From an uncultured Kordiimonas sp. (GTDB taxonomy: Bacteria > Pseudomonadota > Alphaproteobacteria > Sphingomonadales > Kordiimonadaceae), in NCBI GenBank assembly GCA_947503625.1, contig CANNEK010000001.1, positions 738,152 to 802,151 of the forward strand: 64,000 nucleotides of DNA, in the 5' to 3' direction. Under the pieces are notes generated by a model. That model saw only the letters and a program-made list of their open reading frames with translations. It was not told where the DNA came from and searched no databases. The translations under genes and the position numbers were made by a program. Below are positions 1-8,670 of the stretch, in pieces. How positions within the stretch are numbered: the first letter of the stretch is position 1; the number at the start of each line of letters is the position of its first letter.

Positions 1-884
1 TGATCATTACCAACGGTTCTGCCGAAGCAAACATTATCATGGTAATCTCCATGCTTCAGGCGGGAGACGAGCTGATTGTTATCGTGCCAAACTACTTGCA
101 AATCTGGGGGTTTGCCAAAGCCGTTGGTGTTGTTGTGAAAGAACTGCCGCTTAGAGAAGACATGGGCTGGCAACCTGACCTTGGCGCGCTCGCAGCCATG
201 GTAACAGAACGCACCAAGATGATTACAATCTGCCACCCCAACAACCCGACAGGCAGTACCTTGCCACGGAAAAGCATGGATGCTCTTGTGCAGTTTGCCC
301 GGGATCACGATCTATGGCTGCATGCTGACGAGGTCTACAAAGGCTCCGAGCTTGACGGAAATGAGGGTCCCAGCTTTGCTGATCTTTACGAGAAATCCAT
401 GGTAACATCGGGTCTCTCGAAAGCGCTGGCTCTTCCCGGCCTCAGAATCGGCTGGCTCGTGGGACCTGAGCCTGAAATCTACAAGACATGGCAAAGCAAG
501 GATTACATATCGATAACCGCAAGTGCCGTGAGCGAATATGTTGCAGATATTGTCGTTCAGCCCGCGAAGCGCGACGAGATATTGGCGCGTAGCCGACGCA
601 TCCTGAACGAAAATGTGTCAATTCTTTCAAACTGGCTCAACAACAACGCAAACCTGTTCTCGTGTATTTTACCTAAGGCGGGCGGCATGGCCTTTGTGCG
701 TTATACAATGGACATCAATTCGTCCGAACTTGTTCATAAATTGCGAGAACACCGCAGCATAATGCTACTACCTGGCGATGTTTATGGCATGGATCAATTC
801 ATCCGGCTTGGTATTGGTGCCCCGACAAGCCACATCGAAGAAGGCCTGAAACATCTATCCGACTATGTTCGGCAGAATTTCTAA
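1..884 (+). CDS. Pyridoxal-phosphate aminotransferase, class I/II (5' end cut off by the window)
   Basis: The frame is open from base 3 of the window, and the residues before the first in-window ATG (ITNGSAEANIIM) already read as the conserved glycine/alanine-rich entry to the PLP site, so the true start lies upstream. Visible family features are HPNNPTG (the Asn that contacts PLP), HADEVY (the Asp that pairs with the pyridine nitrogen) and SGLSKALALPGLRIGW, whose Lys forms the Schiff base. About 290 residues are present, so roughly 80-100 are missing. The substrate cannot be told from sequence; a transaminase or an amino-acid beta-lyase of this fold are both possible. It converges on the EAL-protein gene with 25 bp between the stop codons and no clear terminator. 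Confidence 0.85.
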   Translation, partial: IITNGSAEANIIMVISMLQAGDELIVIVPNYLQIWGFAKAVGVVVKELPLREDMGWQPDLGALAAMVTERTKMITICHPNNPTGSTLPRKSMDALVQFARDHDLWLHADEVYKGSELDGNEGPSFADLYEKSMVTSGLSKALALPGLRIGWLVGPEPEIYKTWQSKDYISITASAVSEYVADIVVQPAKRDEILARSRRILNENVSILSNWLNNNANLFSCILPKAGGMAFVRYTMDINSSELVHKLREHRSIMLLPGDVYGMDQFIRLGIGAPTSHIEEGLKHLSDYVRQNF

Positions 885-909
885 ATTGTAGTGCCCGAGC
901 CGTGCTGAA

Positions 910-2106
910 CTAAGCAATCCCGGGGATGGAAATCACTCCATCCTCATAGTCCTCAATCCAGATCAGGAACTCACTGGCCGACATTGGCTTGCCGATCAGA
1001 TACCCTTGCGCCACTTCAGCACCAAGCTCTTTGGCCAGTCTGAGTTGTGCTTCGGTTTCAACACCTTCAACTGTTGCCTGCAACTTGAGTTTTTTAGCCA
1101 AATCAACGGCGCTTTCAAAAATAATCCGCGCCGTCTCGTCTTCGCCTGCCCTTGTCAGAAACTCCCGGTCAATTACAATCTCGTCAAACGGTATCGCCTT
1201 GAGGCGCATCAGCGGTGCAAAACCTGCAGCAAAGTCATCCAACCCCAGCCCAAAGCCGCGAGCATGCAATCGTGCCATATTCTCAAGCGGTATACGTTCG
1301 ACAACCTCGAAATCTGCCTCGGTGACTTCAAGCCGCACCATGGAAGGATCGACACCAAACTGTTCAGCCAGCCCTGAAACCACGTCAGCAAAATCAGTTT
1401 TTCGCAGGTTTTCGCTGGAAGTATTGATCGACAGCGGCACGTCTTTGCCTTCCCGCCGCCACTTTCCCTGCTGCTGAAGCGCGAGTTCCAGCATCCGGTA
1501 TGTCAGAACGTCCATGTAGCCCTTTTCGCGAGCAACCTTGATCACTGCTCCGGCGCCGAGCAGCCCGCCGCCTGGGGCGCTCCAACGCGCAAAAGCTTCA
1601 GCACCAACGACTTTACCATTTCTCAGGTTTATTTTGGGCTGAAACACCGGAGCAAGTCCGTCGGTCATCAGCCCTCGCATAAATTCGGTTTCGGCCAGCC
1701 CTGTGCGCGCACCTTCACTGTCTGAGCCACCAAGGTTCGCAACATCAGTGAGCGTCGCGTTCAAAAGATCCCGATCCAGCGGGCTTCCAAGAGTTCCGAG
1801 CAAATCAACACTATATGCCATCGCATGATCGCGGATTTTCTGCCGAACCATCGGATCATTGTCGCAAATCAATATGATGGAAGGCTGCCGATCAAGTTCC
1901 GAGATCATTTCAATGAGCATCAAACCATCGAAATCGATCATCTGATATGTCGCGACGACCACATCGAAACGCTCTGTCTTAAGGATATCCCGCGCTTGTG
2001 CGCCGCCAGCAGCTCCCGCAACCATGAAGTCGGCCGCAGACAGATATCCGGCCAGGGTGCCCTGCAAACGTGCTGCATCATCTACAGCCAAAATGCGTTT
2101 GGTCAC
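910..2106 (-). CDS. Receiver-EAL protein (cyclic-di-GMP phosphodiesterase family) with a degenerate receiver
   Basis: A protein of 398 aa with an N-terminal CheY-like receiver (about residues 3-115) and a C-terminal EAL domain (about 140-390). In the receiver the acidic pair DD (9-10) is kept, but the phospho-acceptor position reads Thr-53 (DVVVATYQM) and the usual Lys before Pro is Ser (GSP), so normal phosphorylation is unlikely. The EAL domain keeps EAF for EAL, SINTS, LEVTE, LDDF, EGVET and QGY, but the usual Lys of the LKID-type motif is Val (IVID). I chose the GTG at 2106 because AGGGAAGGA lies just upstream; an in-frame GTG at 2145 has no ribosome binding site. It follows gcvPB on the same strand after 90 bp and may be read from the gcv operon. 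The active state is uncertain. Confidence 0.85.
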   Translation of the reverse strand: MTKRILAVDDAARLQGTLAGYLSAADFMVAGAAGGAQARDILKTERFDVVVATYQMIDFDGLMLIEMISELDRQPSIILICDNDPMVRQKIRDHAMAYSVDLLGTLGSPLDRDLLNATLTDVANLGGSDSEGARTGLAETEFMRGLMTDGLAPVFQPKINLRNGKVVGAEAFARWSAPGGGLLGAGAVIKVAREKGYMDVLTYRMLELALQQQGKWRREGKDVPLSINTSSENLRKTDFADVVSGLAEQFGVDPSMVRLEVTEADFEVVERIPLENMARLHARGFGLGLDDFAAGFAPLMRLKAIPFDEIVIDREFLTRAGEDETARIIFESAVDLAKKLKLQATVEGVETEAQLRLAKELGAEVAQGYLIGKPMSASEFLIWIEDYEDGVISIPGIA

Positions 2107-2196
2107 ACCAGATCCTTCCCTAGCAATCGGCGAGACACAGCCCACCGTTCAATCAAAGTTGATCAAATAGTAGGCTGCTATTGGTTAATATCTTAT

Positions 2197-3753
2197 TTAC
2201 TCTGCTGCTTCTGCCACCGTGTAACGCAGAACAGGCTGGCGGGCCGCTTGCGTTTCATCAAGACGTTTCCAGGGCGCGAAATAGGGTGCCCCCTCAAAGC
2301 GGGCAACCTCTCCGGCCCTTGCAGCCTCAGCCAAGCCACGCATGGACCGAATGAACTGGTCCATATTGTATTTCGACTCTGTTTCTGTTGGCTCTACAAG
2401 CATGGCACCGTGCACAACCAGCGGGAAATACATGGTCATTGGATGATAACCTTCGTCAATCATGGCCTTGGCGAAATCAAGTGTAGTGACGCCTGTGTCT
2501 TTCAGGAAGCGATCATCGAACAGGGCCTCGTGCATACATGGGCCTTCGAAGGAGGCTGACATTATATCCTGAAGGCTGGCCAACACATAATTGGCATTGA
2601 GCACAGCATCTTCGGAAGCCTGACGCAGTCCATCAGACCCATGGCTCAGCATATAGCTAAGCGCACGCACATACATGCCCATTTGGCCGTGATAGGCCGT
2701 CAGACGGCCAAGAGACTTTTCGTCGCCATATTCAACCAGATTGAAACCATCTTTACCGGATACAACATAAGGCATCGGCGCAAAGTCTTTCAGGGCGTCA
2801 GACAGAACAACAGGCCCGGAACCCGGGCCACCACCACCATGTGGCGTGGAAAAGGTTTTGTGCAGGTTGAGGTGCATCGCATCAACACCGAGGTCACCGG
2901 GGCGCGCCTTACCCATAATCGCGTTGAAGTTGGCTCCGTCGCAATAAAAGAACGCGCCAGCCTTGTGGATAGCGGCAGAAATATCTTTTACCTCAGTCTC
3001 GAACAAACCACAGGTGTTGGGGTTCGTTATCATCACAGCAGCAACGGTATCGTCAAGCGCCGCTTTCAAAGCATCAATGTCGACGCGACCATTTTCCTTG
3101 GCTGGAATCGATTTCACTTTATACCCGCAGAAGGCCGCAGTGGCCGGGTTGGTGCCATGGGCACTTTCCGGGCAAAGAACCACTTCGCGGGCATCACCAC
3201 GTGCTTCAAGCGCCGCACGGATCGCCATTACGCCGCATAGTTCACCGTGGGCACCGGCCTTGGGTGACAAAGCAACGGCAGGCATGCCGGTAAGGGTCGT
3301 GATCCAGTGGCTCAGTTCATTCATCAGCTCAAGTGCGCCTTGCACTGTGGAGAGTGGTTGAAGGGGATGCAAATCCCCGAAACCCGGCAACCTTGCCATC
3401 TTTTCATTCAGGCGGGGGTTGTGCTTCATTGTGCAGGAACCAAGCGGAAACACACCCATATCGATGCCATAGTTACGGCGCGAAAGGCGCGTGAAATGGC
3501 GCACTGTGTCAGGTTCGGCAAGGCCGGGGCAACCGATTTCACCAGTGCGCTCCAGACCTCCGATCGACATTTCGAAATCACCGGCCTCGTCAATGTCCAC
3601 GCCGGTTGTCTGTGTGGTGCCAAGTTCAAAGATCAGAGGCTCTGCAAGCCTTAATCCCTGATGACCCGAGAAACTCTCGAATACAGGGGTCATCTCACCT
3701 GTATCATTGCTTGCCGCCGGCATTGTTGGCCGCCCTTGCGAATTCATGCTCAT
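2197..3753 (-). CDS. gcvPB: Glycine dehydrogenase (decarboxylating) subunit 2, P-protein
   Basis: This is the C-terminal half of the split P-protein of the glycine cleavage system (518 aa). It decarboxylates glycine on PLP and hands the aminomethyl group to the lipoyl arm of GcvH in the cytoplasm. The PLP lysine is in [17 protein letters not shown], and [10 protein letters not shown] and ESAHGTNPA are typical of the subunit. The start ATG overlaps the gcvPA stop by 4 nt, which suggests translational coupling and a fixed 1:1 ratio. It is the last gcv gene of the operon controlled by the glycine riboswitch near 6.9 kb. Confidence 0.97.
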   Translation of the reverse strand: MSMNSQGRPTMPAASNDTGEMTPVFESFSGHQGLRLAEPLIFELGTTQTTGVDIDEAGDFEMSIGGLERTGEIGCPGLAEPDTVRHFTRLSRRNYGIDMGVFPLGSCTMKHNPRLNEKMARLPGFGDLHPLQPLSTVQGALELMNELSHWITTLTGMPAVALSPKAGAHGELCGVMAIRAALEARGDAREVVLCPESAHGTNPATAAFCGYKVKSIPAKENGRVDIDALKAALDDTVAAVMITNPNTCGLFETEVKDISAAIHKAGAFFYCDGANFNAIMGKARPGDLGVDAMHLNLHKTFSTPHGGGGPGSGPVVLSDALKDFAPMPYVVSGKDGFNLVEYGDEKSLGRLTAYHGQMGMYVRALSYMLSHGSDGLRQASEDAVLNANYVLASLQDIMSASFEGPCMHEALFDDRFLKDTGVTTLDFAKAMIDEGYHPMTMYFPLVVHGAMLVEPTETESKYNMDQFIRSMRGLAEAARAGEVARFEGAPYFAPWKRLDETQAARQPVLRYTVAEAAE

Positions 3754-5102
3754 GACAGCGCCTCCGTTAGTTTGCTGGACAGATCAGCGATGTCTTCTTC
3801 GGTCACAGTTTCTGTCGCCGCCATAATCAACAGGTCATCCATGCCTTCGCCCGGGTACAGGCGCTCCATCGGCACTCCTGCCAAAACACCACTTTCAGCA
3901 AGCTGGTCAACAATTGCAGTTGCCGAACCGGGAACCCTGATGGTGATTTCGTTGAAAAACGCGGAATTCAGAACCTCAACGCCTTCAATCGCCGACATTG
4001 CATCCCTGAGGTCACATGCGCGTTTGTGGTTTACCCGCGCCAGCTGACGCAGGCCTTTTTCACCAAGCAGGCTCATATGCACCGTGAAAGCGAGGGAACA
4101 GAGGCCGGAATTGGTACATATGTTCGAAGTTGCTTTTTCGCGCCGGATATGTTGTTCGCGCGTCGAAAGCGTAAGAACAAAGCCCCGATTTCCATCGCTA
4201 TCCGTCGTCTCTCCGCACAGGCGGCCCGGCATCTGCCGGACATATTTTTGATTGGTGGCAAACAGACCAAGGTACGGGCCGCCGAAATTCAGGCCATTGC
4301 CAATCGACTGGCCTTCACCAACAACAATATCAGCTCCCATCTCACCCGGGCTTTTGATCAAACCAAGCGACATTACTTCTGTCACGACAACTATCAATAA
4401 TGCTTTGTGTGCATGCGCCGCTTCCGCCAATGGAGCAAGATCCAGAACACTTCCACAAACACCCGGGTTTTGAAACACCACACAACTTGTCTTATCATCA
4501 ATTGCGTCAATTGCGGCCTGAAGTTCTACCTGTGGGTCGGCAGGTACAGGGGCTTGAACCACAATATCGTCATCTGTGAACTGAGTAGTGGTTTCCACCA
4601 CTGCCCTATAATGAGCGTGGACGCTACCTGCCAGTACAGCGCGTTTCTTACGCGTCACCCGACGAGCCATCATAACAGCTTCTGCGGTTGCAGTAGAGCC
4701 ATCATACATGCTGGCATTCGCCACATCCATACCCGTCAATTGAGCGACCTGGGTCTGAAACTCGAACAGGTACTGAAGCGTTCCCTGTGCAATCTCCGGC
4801 TGGTAGGGCGTGTAGGCAGTGAGGAACTCGCCACGTTGGATCATGTGATCAACTGTCGAAGGCACATGGTGCTTGTATGCGCCGGTGCCCACAAAAAACG
4901 GCACAGAACCAGCCGCTGTGTTTTTGCCTGCCAGCCGAGAGAGATGGCGCTCTACCGACATTTCGCTCTGTCGTCGCGGGAGGTCAATTTCCGGGTTCAA
5001 ATCAGATTTTGGAACGTCACGAAAAAGATCGTCAATGTGACGCACGCCAATTTTCGCCAACATAGCCTGGCGGTCATCACTGGTTAGCGGCAGATAGCGC
5101 AT
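3750..5102 (-). CDS. gcvPA: Glycine dehydrogenase (decarboxylating) subunit 1, P-protein
   Basis: This is the N-terminal half of the split P-protein (450 aa), which pairs with GcvPB to form the active glycine decarboxylase. It begins [15 protein letters not shown], a usual start for this subunit, and carries the conserved [13 protein letters not shown] and [12 protein letters not shown] stretches. The start has a strong ribosome binding site (AAAGGAG, 7 nt spacing). The two-subunit form, rather than one fused chain, occurs in a subset of alphaproteobacteria. It lies 96 bp after gcvH. Confidence 0.97.
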   Translation of the reverse strand: MRYLPLTSDDRQAMLAKIGVRHIDDLFRDVPKSDLNPEIDLPRRQSEMSVERHLSRLAGKNTAAGSVPFFVGTGAYKHHVPSTVDHMIQRGEFLTAYTPYQPEIAQGTLQYLFEFQTQVAQLTGMDVANASMYDGSTATAEAVMMARRVTRKKRAVLAGSVHAHYRAVVETTTQFTDDDIVVQAPVPADPQVELQAAIDAIDDKTSCVVFQNPGVCGSVLDLAPLAEAAHAHKALLIVVVTEVMSLGLIKSPGEMGADIVVGEGQSIGNGLNFGGPYLGLFATNQKYVRQMPGRLCGETTDSDGNRGFVLTLSTREQHIRREKATSNICTNSGLCSLAFTVHMSLLGEKGLRQLARVNHKRACDLRDAMSAIEGVEVLNSAFFNEITIRVPGSATAIVDQLAESGVLAGVPMERLYPGEGMDDLLIMAATETVTEEDIADLSSKLTEALS

Positions 5103-5198
5103 ATGCGCACTCCTTTACTCACAAGTCACCACGCGCCTCGCTGCATGGCTCATTCACGTCAACACGGCCCCTCGCCGCTTTCATACAGTCGAAAATGC

Positions 5199-5570
5199 CT
5201 AGTCGAGACCGGCAACATGGGCGTTGTAAGCTGCTTCATCCATCAGATCGTCAAGGTCTGCAACGTTCGCCAACTTGATTTTAAAGAACCAGCCGTTTCC
5301 AGTTGAATCTGAATTTACCAGTGCGGGTTCACCCTCAAGGTCTTCATTGACTTCAACAATATCACCCGTGAGTGGTGCATAGACTTCGCTGGCTGCTTTA
5401 ACTGATTCAACGACCGCGACCTCGTCGCCTGCGCTGAATGTGGCGCCAACTTCGGGCAGCTCCACGAAAACAACATCGCCTAGTGCTTTTTGCGCATAAT
5501 CTGTAATCCCAACGGTTGCAACATCGCCGTCAATTTCAATCCATTCGTGGTCTTCGGTGTATTTGGTCAT
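5199..5570 (-). CDS. gcvH: Glycine cleavage system H protein (lipoyl carrier)
   Basis: A 123-aa lipoyl carrier. The lipoylation site is Lys-58 in [11 protein letters not shown], the canonical ESVKA motif on a beta hairpin; the protein opens with [20 protein letters not shown], typical of GcvH. It shuttles the aminomethyl group from GcvPA/GcvPB to GcvT and is reoxidised by dihydrolipoamide dehydrogenase, which is not in this window. It lies 22 bp after gcvT and is co-transcribed with it. Confidence 0.97.
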   Translation of the reverse strand: MTKYTEDHEWIEIDGDVATVGITDYAQKALGDVVFVELPEVGATFSAGDEVAVVESVKAASEVYAPLTGDIVEVNEDLEGEPALVNSDSTGNGWFFKIKLANVADLDDLMDEAAYNAHVAGLD

Positions 5571-5592
5571 GCCTGTTTCCCCTCTTTACGGT

Positions 5593-6723
5593 CTATGACT
5601 GTTTACGTTTATATCGTTGCGGAACAAACGGTGTAGCTGTCACCGTTGCCTCATGGGCCTTGCCCCTGATCATCAGTTTGAGTTTGGTACCATTTTCAGA
5701 AAGGCTTGCCGGAACAAACCCCATGGCAACCGGGCCACCATAAGTTGGCCCGAAGCCACCCGACGTTATCTTTCCAACAATTTCGCCATCTTCACTGGCA
5801 ATTTCAGTACCCTCACGAGCGGGCGCCCTTCCAGACGGCACAATACCGACCCTGACATTGGCTGCGCCATTGCCAAGCTCGCCAAGAATACGCTCAGCGC
5901 CAACAAAATCCCCGTCTTCGCGGCGTTTCTTACCCAACGCAAAAATAACATTGGCCTCAACCGGGCTCGTGCTCGCGTCAAAGTCATGGCCAGACAAACA
6001 CAGCCCGGCTTCCAGCCTCAGACTGTCCCTTGCGCCCAAGCCAATCAACTCGACGTCGTCGCTTATGAGAAGGCGACGCGACAGGGCTTCAGCTTCATCG
6101 GAAGGAACCGAGATTTCGTAGCCGTCCTCTCCTGTATAACCAGATCTGGAAACCCAACACACAACGCCTTCAAGCGTAACCATTGTTGCTTCCATAAAAG
6201 CAAGGTCTGCGACTTCAGGTGCCAGCGCTGACAGCACTGCCTCTGCTTTTGGTCCCTGCAGGGCAATAAGAGCGCGGTCTTCAAGCGGCTCAAGAGTGAG
6301 CCGGTCCCCAAGCTTATCTTCGAGAATATCATAGTCTTTGTTTTTGCATGCGGCGTTAACAACGACATACAAAGTACCTTCAGGTTCAAATGTGCGCGTG
6401 ACCATCAGGTCATCTTCAATACCGCCATCATCATTGAGCAGAACAGAATAGCGCATTTTGCCCGCTTTCAGTACGGACAGGGCACTTGGCATCAGTTCTT
6501 CAATAATTTTGGCCGGGTCGCTACCATCTTTGGAGCGAATATAGGCCTGCCCCATGTGGGAAACATCGAACAAACCCGCTTTGTCCCGGGTGTGAAGGTG
6601 TTCGTTCATAATGCCCAGCGGATATTGTACCGGCATCGCGTATCCTGCGAACGGCACCATCTTGCCGCCCGCTTCCACATGAAGATCGTATAGAGGAGTT
6701 CTGAGTAGATTGTCGTCCGACAT
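5593..6723 (-). CDS. gcvT: Aminomethyltransferase (glycine cleavage T protein)
   Basis: The T protein (376 aa) takes the aminomethyl group from GcvH, releases ammonia and makes 5,10-methylene-tetrahydrofolate. Family signatures seen are TPLYDLHVEAGGKMVPFAGYAMPVQY at the N-terminus (GcvT folate fold), FDVSHMGQ, and the C-terminal barrel with KITSGGFGPTYGGPVAMGFV. I place the start at the ATG at 6723, with GGAG 6 nt upstream; a TTG further upstream is in frame but lacks a ribosome binding site. It is the first gene after the glycine riboswitch, so it is the proximal target of glycine control. Confidence 0.96.
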   Translation of the reverse strand: MSDDNLLRTPLYDLHVEAGGKMVPFAGYAMPVQYPLGIMNEHLHTRDKAGLFDVSHMGQAYIRSKDGSDPAKIIEELMPSALSVLKAGKMRYSVLLNDDGGIEDDLMVTRTFEPEGTLYVVVNAACKNKDYDILEDKLGDRLTLEPLEDRALIALQGPKAEAVLSALAPEVADLAFMEATMVTLEGVVCWVSRSGYTGEDGYEISVPSDEAEALSRRLLISDDVELIGLGARDSLRLEAGLCLSGHDFDASTSPVEANVIFALGKKRREDGDFVGAERILGELGNGAANVRVGIVPSGRAPAREGTEIASEDGEIVGKITSGGFGPTYGGPVAMGFVPASLSENGTKLKLMIRGKAHEATVTATPFVPQRYKRKQS

Positions 6724-6764
6724 GGCACACTCCGCGCGCAAAAACCGCCAGAAACCTGGCTAAT

Positions 6765-6955
6765 GCGCCCCCTCTGTCGCGGAACCTGAGAGATTCACAA
6801 GGTACCAAGCCCTTGCTTACCCCGTCGGTGAGAGTACTGAGCAGGCTCAGACTCTACTTTCCAGAGTGTCGAACGTATGCGCGGTCCTTCTGCCTGAGAG
6901 TTTCCGGGGCGGTTGCTCCTTCGGCGTCGGCGTATGCCAATCTCTCCCGCGCACG
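6765..6955 (-). promoter_or_regulatory. Tandem glycine riboswitch (two aptamers)
   Basis: On the minus strand this leader contains two copies of the glycine aptamer core. Aptamer 1 has GGGAGAGATTGG, then GCCGAAGGAGCAACC, then CTCTCAGGCAGAAGGACCG. Aptamer 2 has a helix around ACTCTGGAAAGTAGAGT, then CTCACCGACGGGGTAAGC, then AATCTCTCAGG. These are the hallmark GAAGG/GGGGUAA bulge and CUCUCAGG segments of the family. It ends about 40 nt before the gcvT start. Glycine binding is known to turn on gcv operons through such leaders; the expression platform here is short, and GGAG of the ribosome binding site could be its target, which is inference. Confidence 0.93.
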
Positions 6956-6957
6956 GC

Positions 6958-6980
6958 TGCCGGAAACAACGTTTCCGGCA
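6958..6980 (-). promoter_or_regulatory. Perfect 10-bp hairpin at the 5' side of the glycine riboswitch
   Basis: The arms TGCCGGAAAC and GTTTCCGGCA are exactly complementary with a 3-nt loop. It sits directly upstream of aptamer 1 in the transcript. No run of T follows on either strand, so it is not an ordinary terminator of the preceding gene. It may be an extra helix that protects or isolates the riboswitch leader. Confidence 0.6.
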
Positions 6981-6998
6981 CGACCTAAACGTGGAGTT

Positions 6999-7027
6999 GG
7001 TATGCCGGAGACAATGCTGAGAGTCAA
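6999..7027 (-). promoter_or_regulatory. Candidate promoter of the gcv leader
   Basis: On the minus strand TTGACT (-35) is followed after 17 nt by CATACC (a weak -10). A start about 7 nt downstream would place the 10-bp hairpin and both glycine aptamers in the leader. The -35 is good, the -10 poor; this is a motif match only. Confidence 0.4.
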
Positions 7028-7067
7028 TCGACAACAACACTCAAAGGCAAAAAGAGACAACAAAATA

Positions 7068-7760
7068 CTATTGCAGCACCGCACTCATGTTGAGCCAGGT
7101 CGTTTCCAGGCTCTTGAAAGCCTGCTTGTGCTGTTTGTCCTGTTGAAGCCAGGCGTCAAATGCTTTCAAATCCCTCGCCTTCACACCTGCCTCTTCAAGC
7201 ACCACGAGCCACCGACATGCTTCGCGAAGCAGGGCGTGATCTGTCTCGGGATTTAAAGCTTCAACGGCTCCGACAAGCTGCTTTTGGGATTTTGCATCGC
7301 CAGCTGTTGATTCGGCCACGCAATCTGCCGTGCTATTCACCAACTGCACATACCGCTGCAGAACACGTTTCTGTTTTTTCGAAAGTTGGGGGAGCTGTTC
7401 GCTGAACTCGCTTTGCTTTTCAGCATCCAGCCGTTTTTCAATCATCTGAATCAAGTGGCGGTACTGACGATGTTCTTCGATACTACCAAACAAGAAACGC
7501 CAAACACGTTTCGACAATCGCCTCGCCCGGCCCGCATGTTTACTTTTTGCCATCTGGCTGTTGGTTACTATCCACAACAGGTGGCCAAATACATAGAAAG
7601 TCGGGCGCCCATAATGTTCTCGCAGACGTATGAATACCTGCCTGCTCAACTTCTCAGCCTGCTTTTCATTTTCAACGTTTGCGGCGACATATTCACTGAT
7701 GTCCTTGTGCATGCCGCGGTACAGCATCGCAAACGGAATTTGAGTCATGTTATACTGCAT
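7068..7760 (-). CDS. ECF sigma factor-like protein fused to a FecR N-terminal (DUF4880-like) domain
   Basis: A 230-aa soluble protein. Residues about 5-80 read like sigma-70 region 2 of FecI-type ECF factors: LYRGMHKDISEYVAANVEN, QAEKLSRQVFIRLREHYG, then RPTFYVFGHLLWIVTNSQM in the place of the usual PRAFLFRIARNLAID. Residues about 125-170 (LSKKQKRVLQRYVQLV to QKQLVGAV) resemble region 4 with its helix-turn-helix. Residues about 178-228 (REACRWLVVLEEAG, DLKAFDAWLQQDKQHKQAFKSLE) match the cytoplasmic DUF4880 domain that starts FecR anti-sigma proteins. No membrane segment, FecR periplasmic domain or TonB receptor is nearby. The start has a good ribosome binding site (AAGGAG). The sigma part is divergent, so activity is uncertain. 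It could be a self-restrained sigma factor or an adaptor. Confidence 0.65.
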   Translation of the reverse strand: MQYNMTQIPFAMLYRGMHKDISEYVAANVENEKQAEKLSRQVFIRLREHYGRPTFYVFGHLLWIVTNSQMAKSKHAGRARRLSKRVWRFLFGSIEEHRQYRHLIQMIEKRLDAEKQSEFSEQLPQLSKKQKRVLQRYVQLVNSTADCVAESTAGDAKSQKQLVGAVEALNPETDHALLREACRWLVVLEEAGVKARDLKAFDAWLQQDKQHKQAFKSLETTWLNMSAVLQ

Positions 7761-7988
7761 AATGTCACTCCTTGGCTGAATCTTAACATATTATGGGAAA
7801 TAATTGCAAGTATGTCAGCAGAAAACGGCTGCAACCCCCATGACACAAGGAGGCACACACCATTGAAAGAACACGATTTTCCGTCGTTTTAAGACTTTAT
7901 GTAAGTGTGATAGGATAAAATACCGTAAAACGCCGACCCGGCTCAAAGAGGCCAACTCACGGAGGCCCGAGGTCAAAAGCAGACGCGT

Positions 7989-8495
7989 TTAACGTTCCAT
8001 GTTGAATGCGACGTCATCGACACTCAACTGAAAGCCGATCAGGAGTTCATAGTTATAGCGCCGCGCCTGTTCAATAGTAGGTACAAACTGGCTCAATATC
8101 TCTCGAGATGACGCGTAACCGTTTTCGTCAAATCGCAACGTCACATCGAAAATCCGTTTTGTAACAACTTCACTGTTGTCTTTCAGAACGGCCACAAAAT
8201 AAGGCAGGGTGACAGTCTCGTTTATTACCTTGCCCTCGGATTGCGCGCCCACATAGAAGCTGACTGCGGAAGTCACACTGTCGCCTTCGGTGCAAGACAC
8301 GCCAACATCGCTGATTGACGCGGTAAACATGACATCGTCTGCGGTGCGCCCTTCTCCGTCAAAGCGGGTCAGGGTTCCAGTATCGCCGACAATAGCAACA
8401 GCGGGACAGCGAGAGATGGTAACTTCAAGCGGATTGTCGGCACAGGCCGCCAGAGCTAAAGTCATTATCGCAACGCCAAGCAAACGAACATTCAT
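7989..8495 (-). CDS. Lipoprotein of unknown function
   Basis: A 168-aa protein with a clear lipoprotein signal: MNVRLLGVAIMTLALAAC, with lipobox LAAC and the modified Cys at about residue 18. The mature part is predicted to be beta-rich, with VSCTEGDSVTSAVSFYVGAQ in the middle, and contains two further Cys (in SRCPAVAIVG and VSCTEG) that could form a disulfide. I recognise no domain with a known function; similar small lipoproteins are common in alphaproteobacteria. It stands alone on the minus strand and is followed by 228 bp that must hold the promoter of the sigma/FecR-like gene. Confidence 0.8.
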   Translation of the reverse strand: MNVRLLGVAIMTLALAACADNPLEVTISRCPAVAIVGDTGTLTRFDGEGRTADDVMFTASISDVGVSCTEGDSVTSAVSFYVGAQSEGKVINETVTLPYFVAVLKDNSEVVTKRIFDVTLRFDENGYASSREILSQFVPTIEQARRYNYELLIGFQLSVDDVAFNMER

Positions 8496-8670
8496 ACCAA
8501 GTCTTTCAAAGCTAATGTCAAAGCCCTTAAATGATGGGCCAAAAACGCCGCGATCATAGGGTCAAGCCTACCAAAGAGCAAGCAGGCAATCGCGCCAATT
8601 CATTTAAAGGCTATAGGGGCTTCAGCTGGCCAAATTGTGGCGTGGTTACAAGCACAGGTGAAGTACAGGT

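Noticed and set aside
1825-2559. Plus-strand frame of 244 codons
   Set aside because: It runs antisense to the receiver-EAL gene and gcvPB, which have clear domains, and has no ribosome binding site.
4407-5087. Plus-strand frame of 226 codons
   Set aside because: It is the shadow of gcvPA; the translation is rich in Cys, His and Arg and resembles no family.
6958-6980. Terminator for the sigma/FecR-like gene
   Set aside because: The hairpin is strong, but no T run follows on the minus strand and the riboswitch begins at once.
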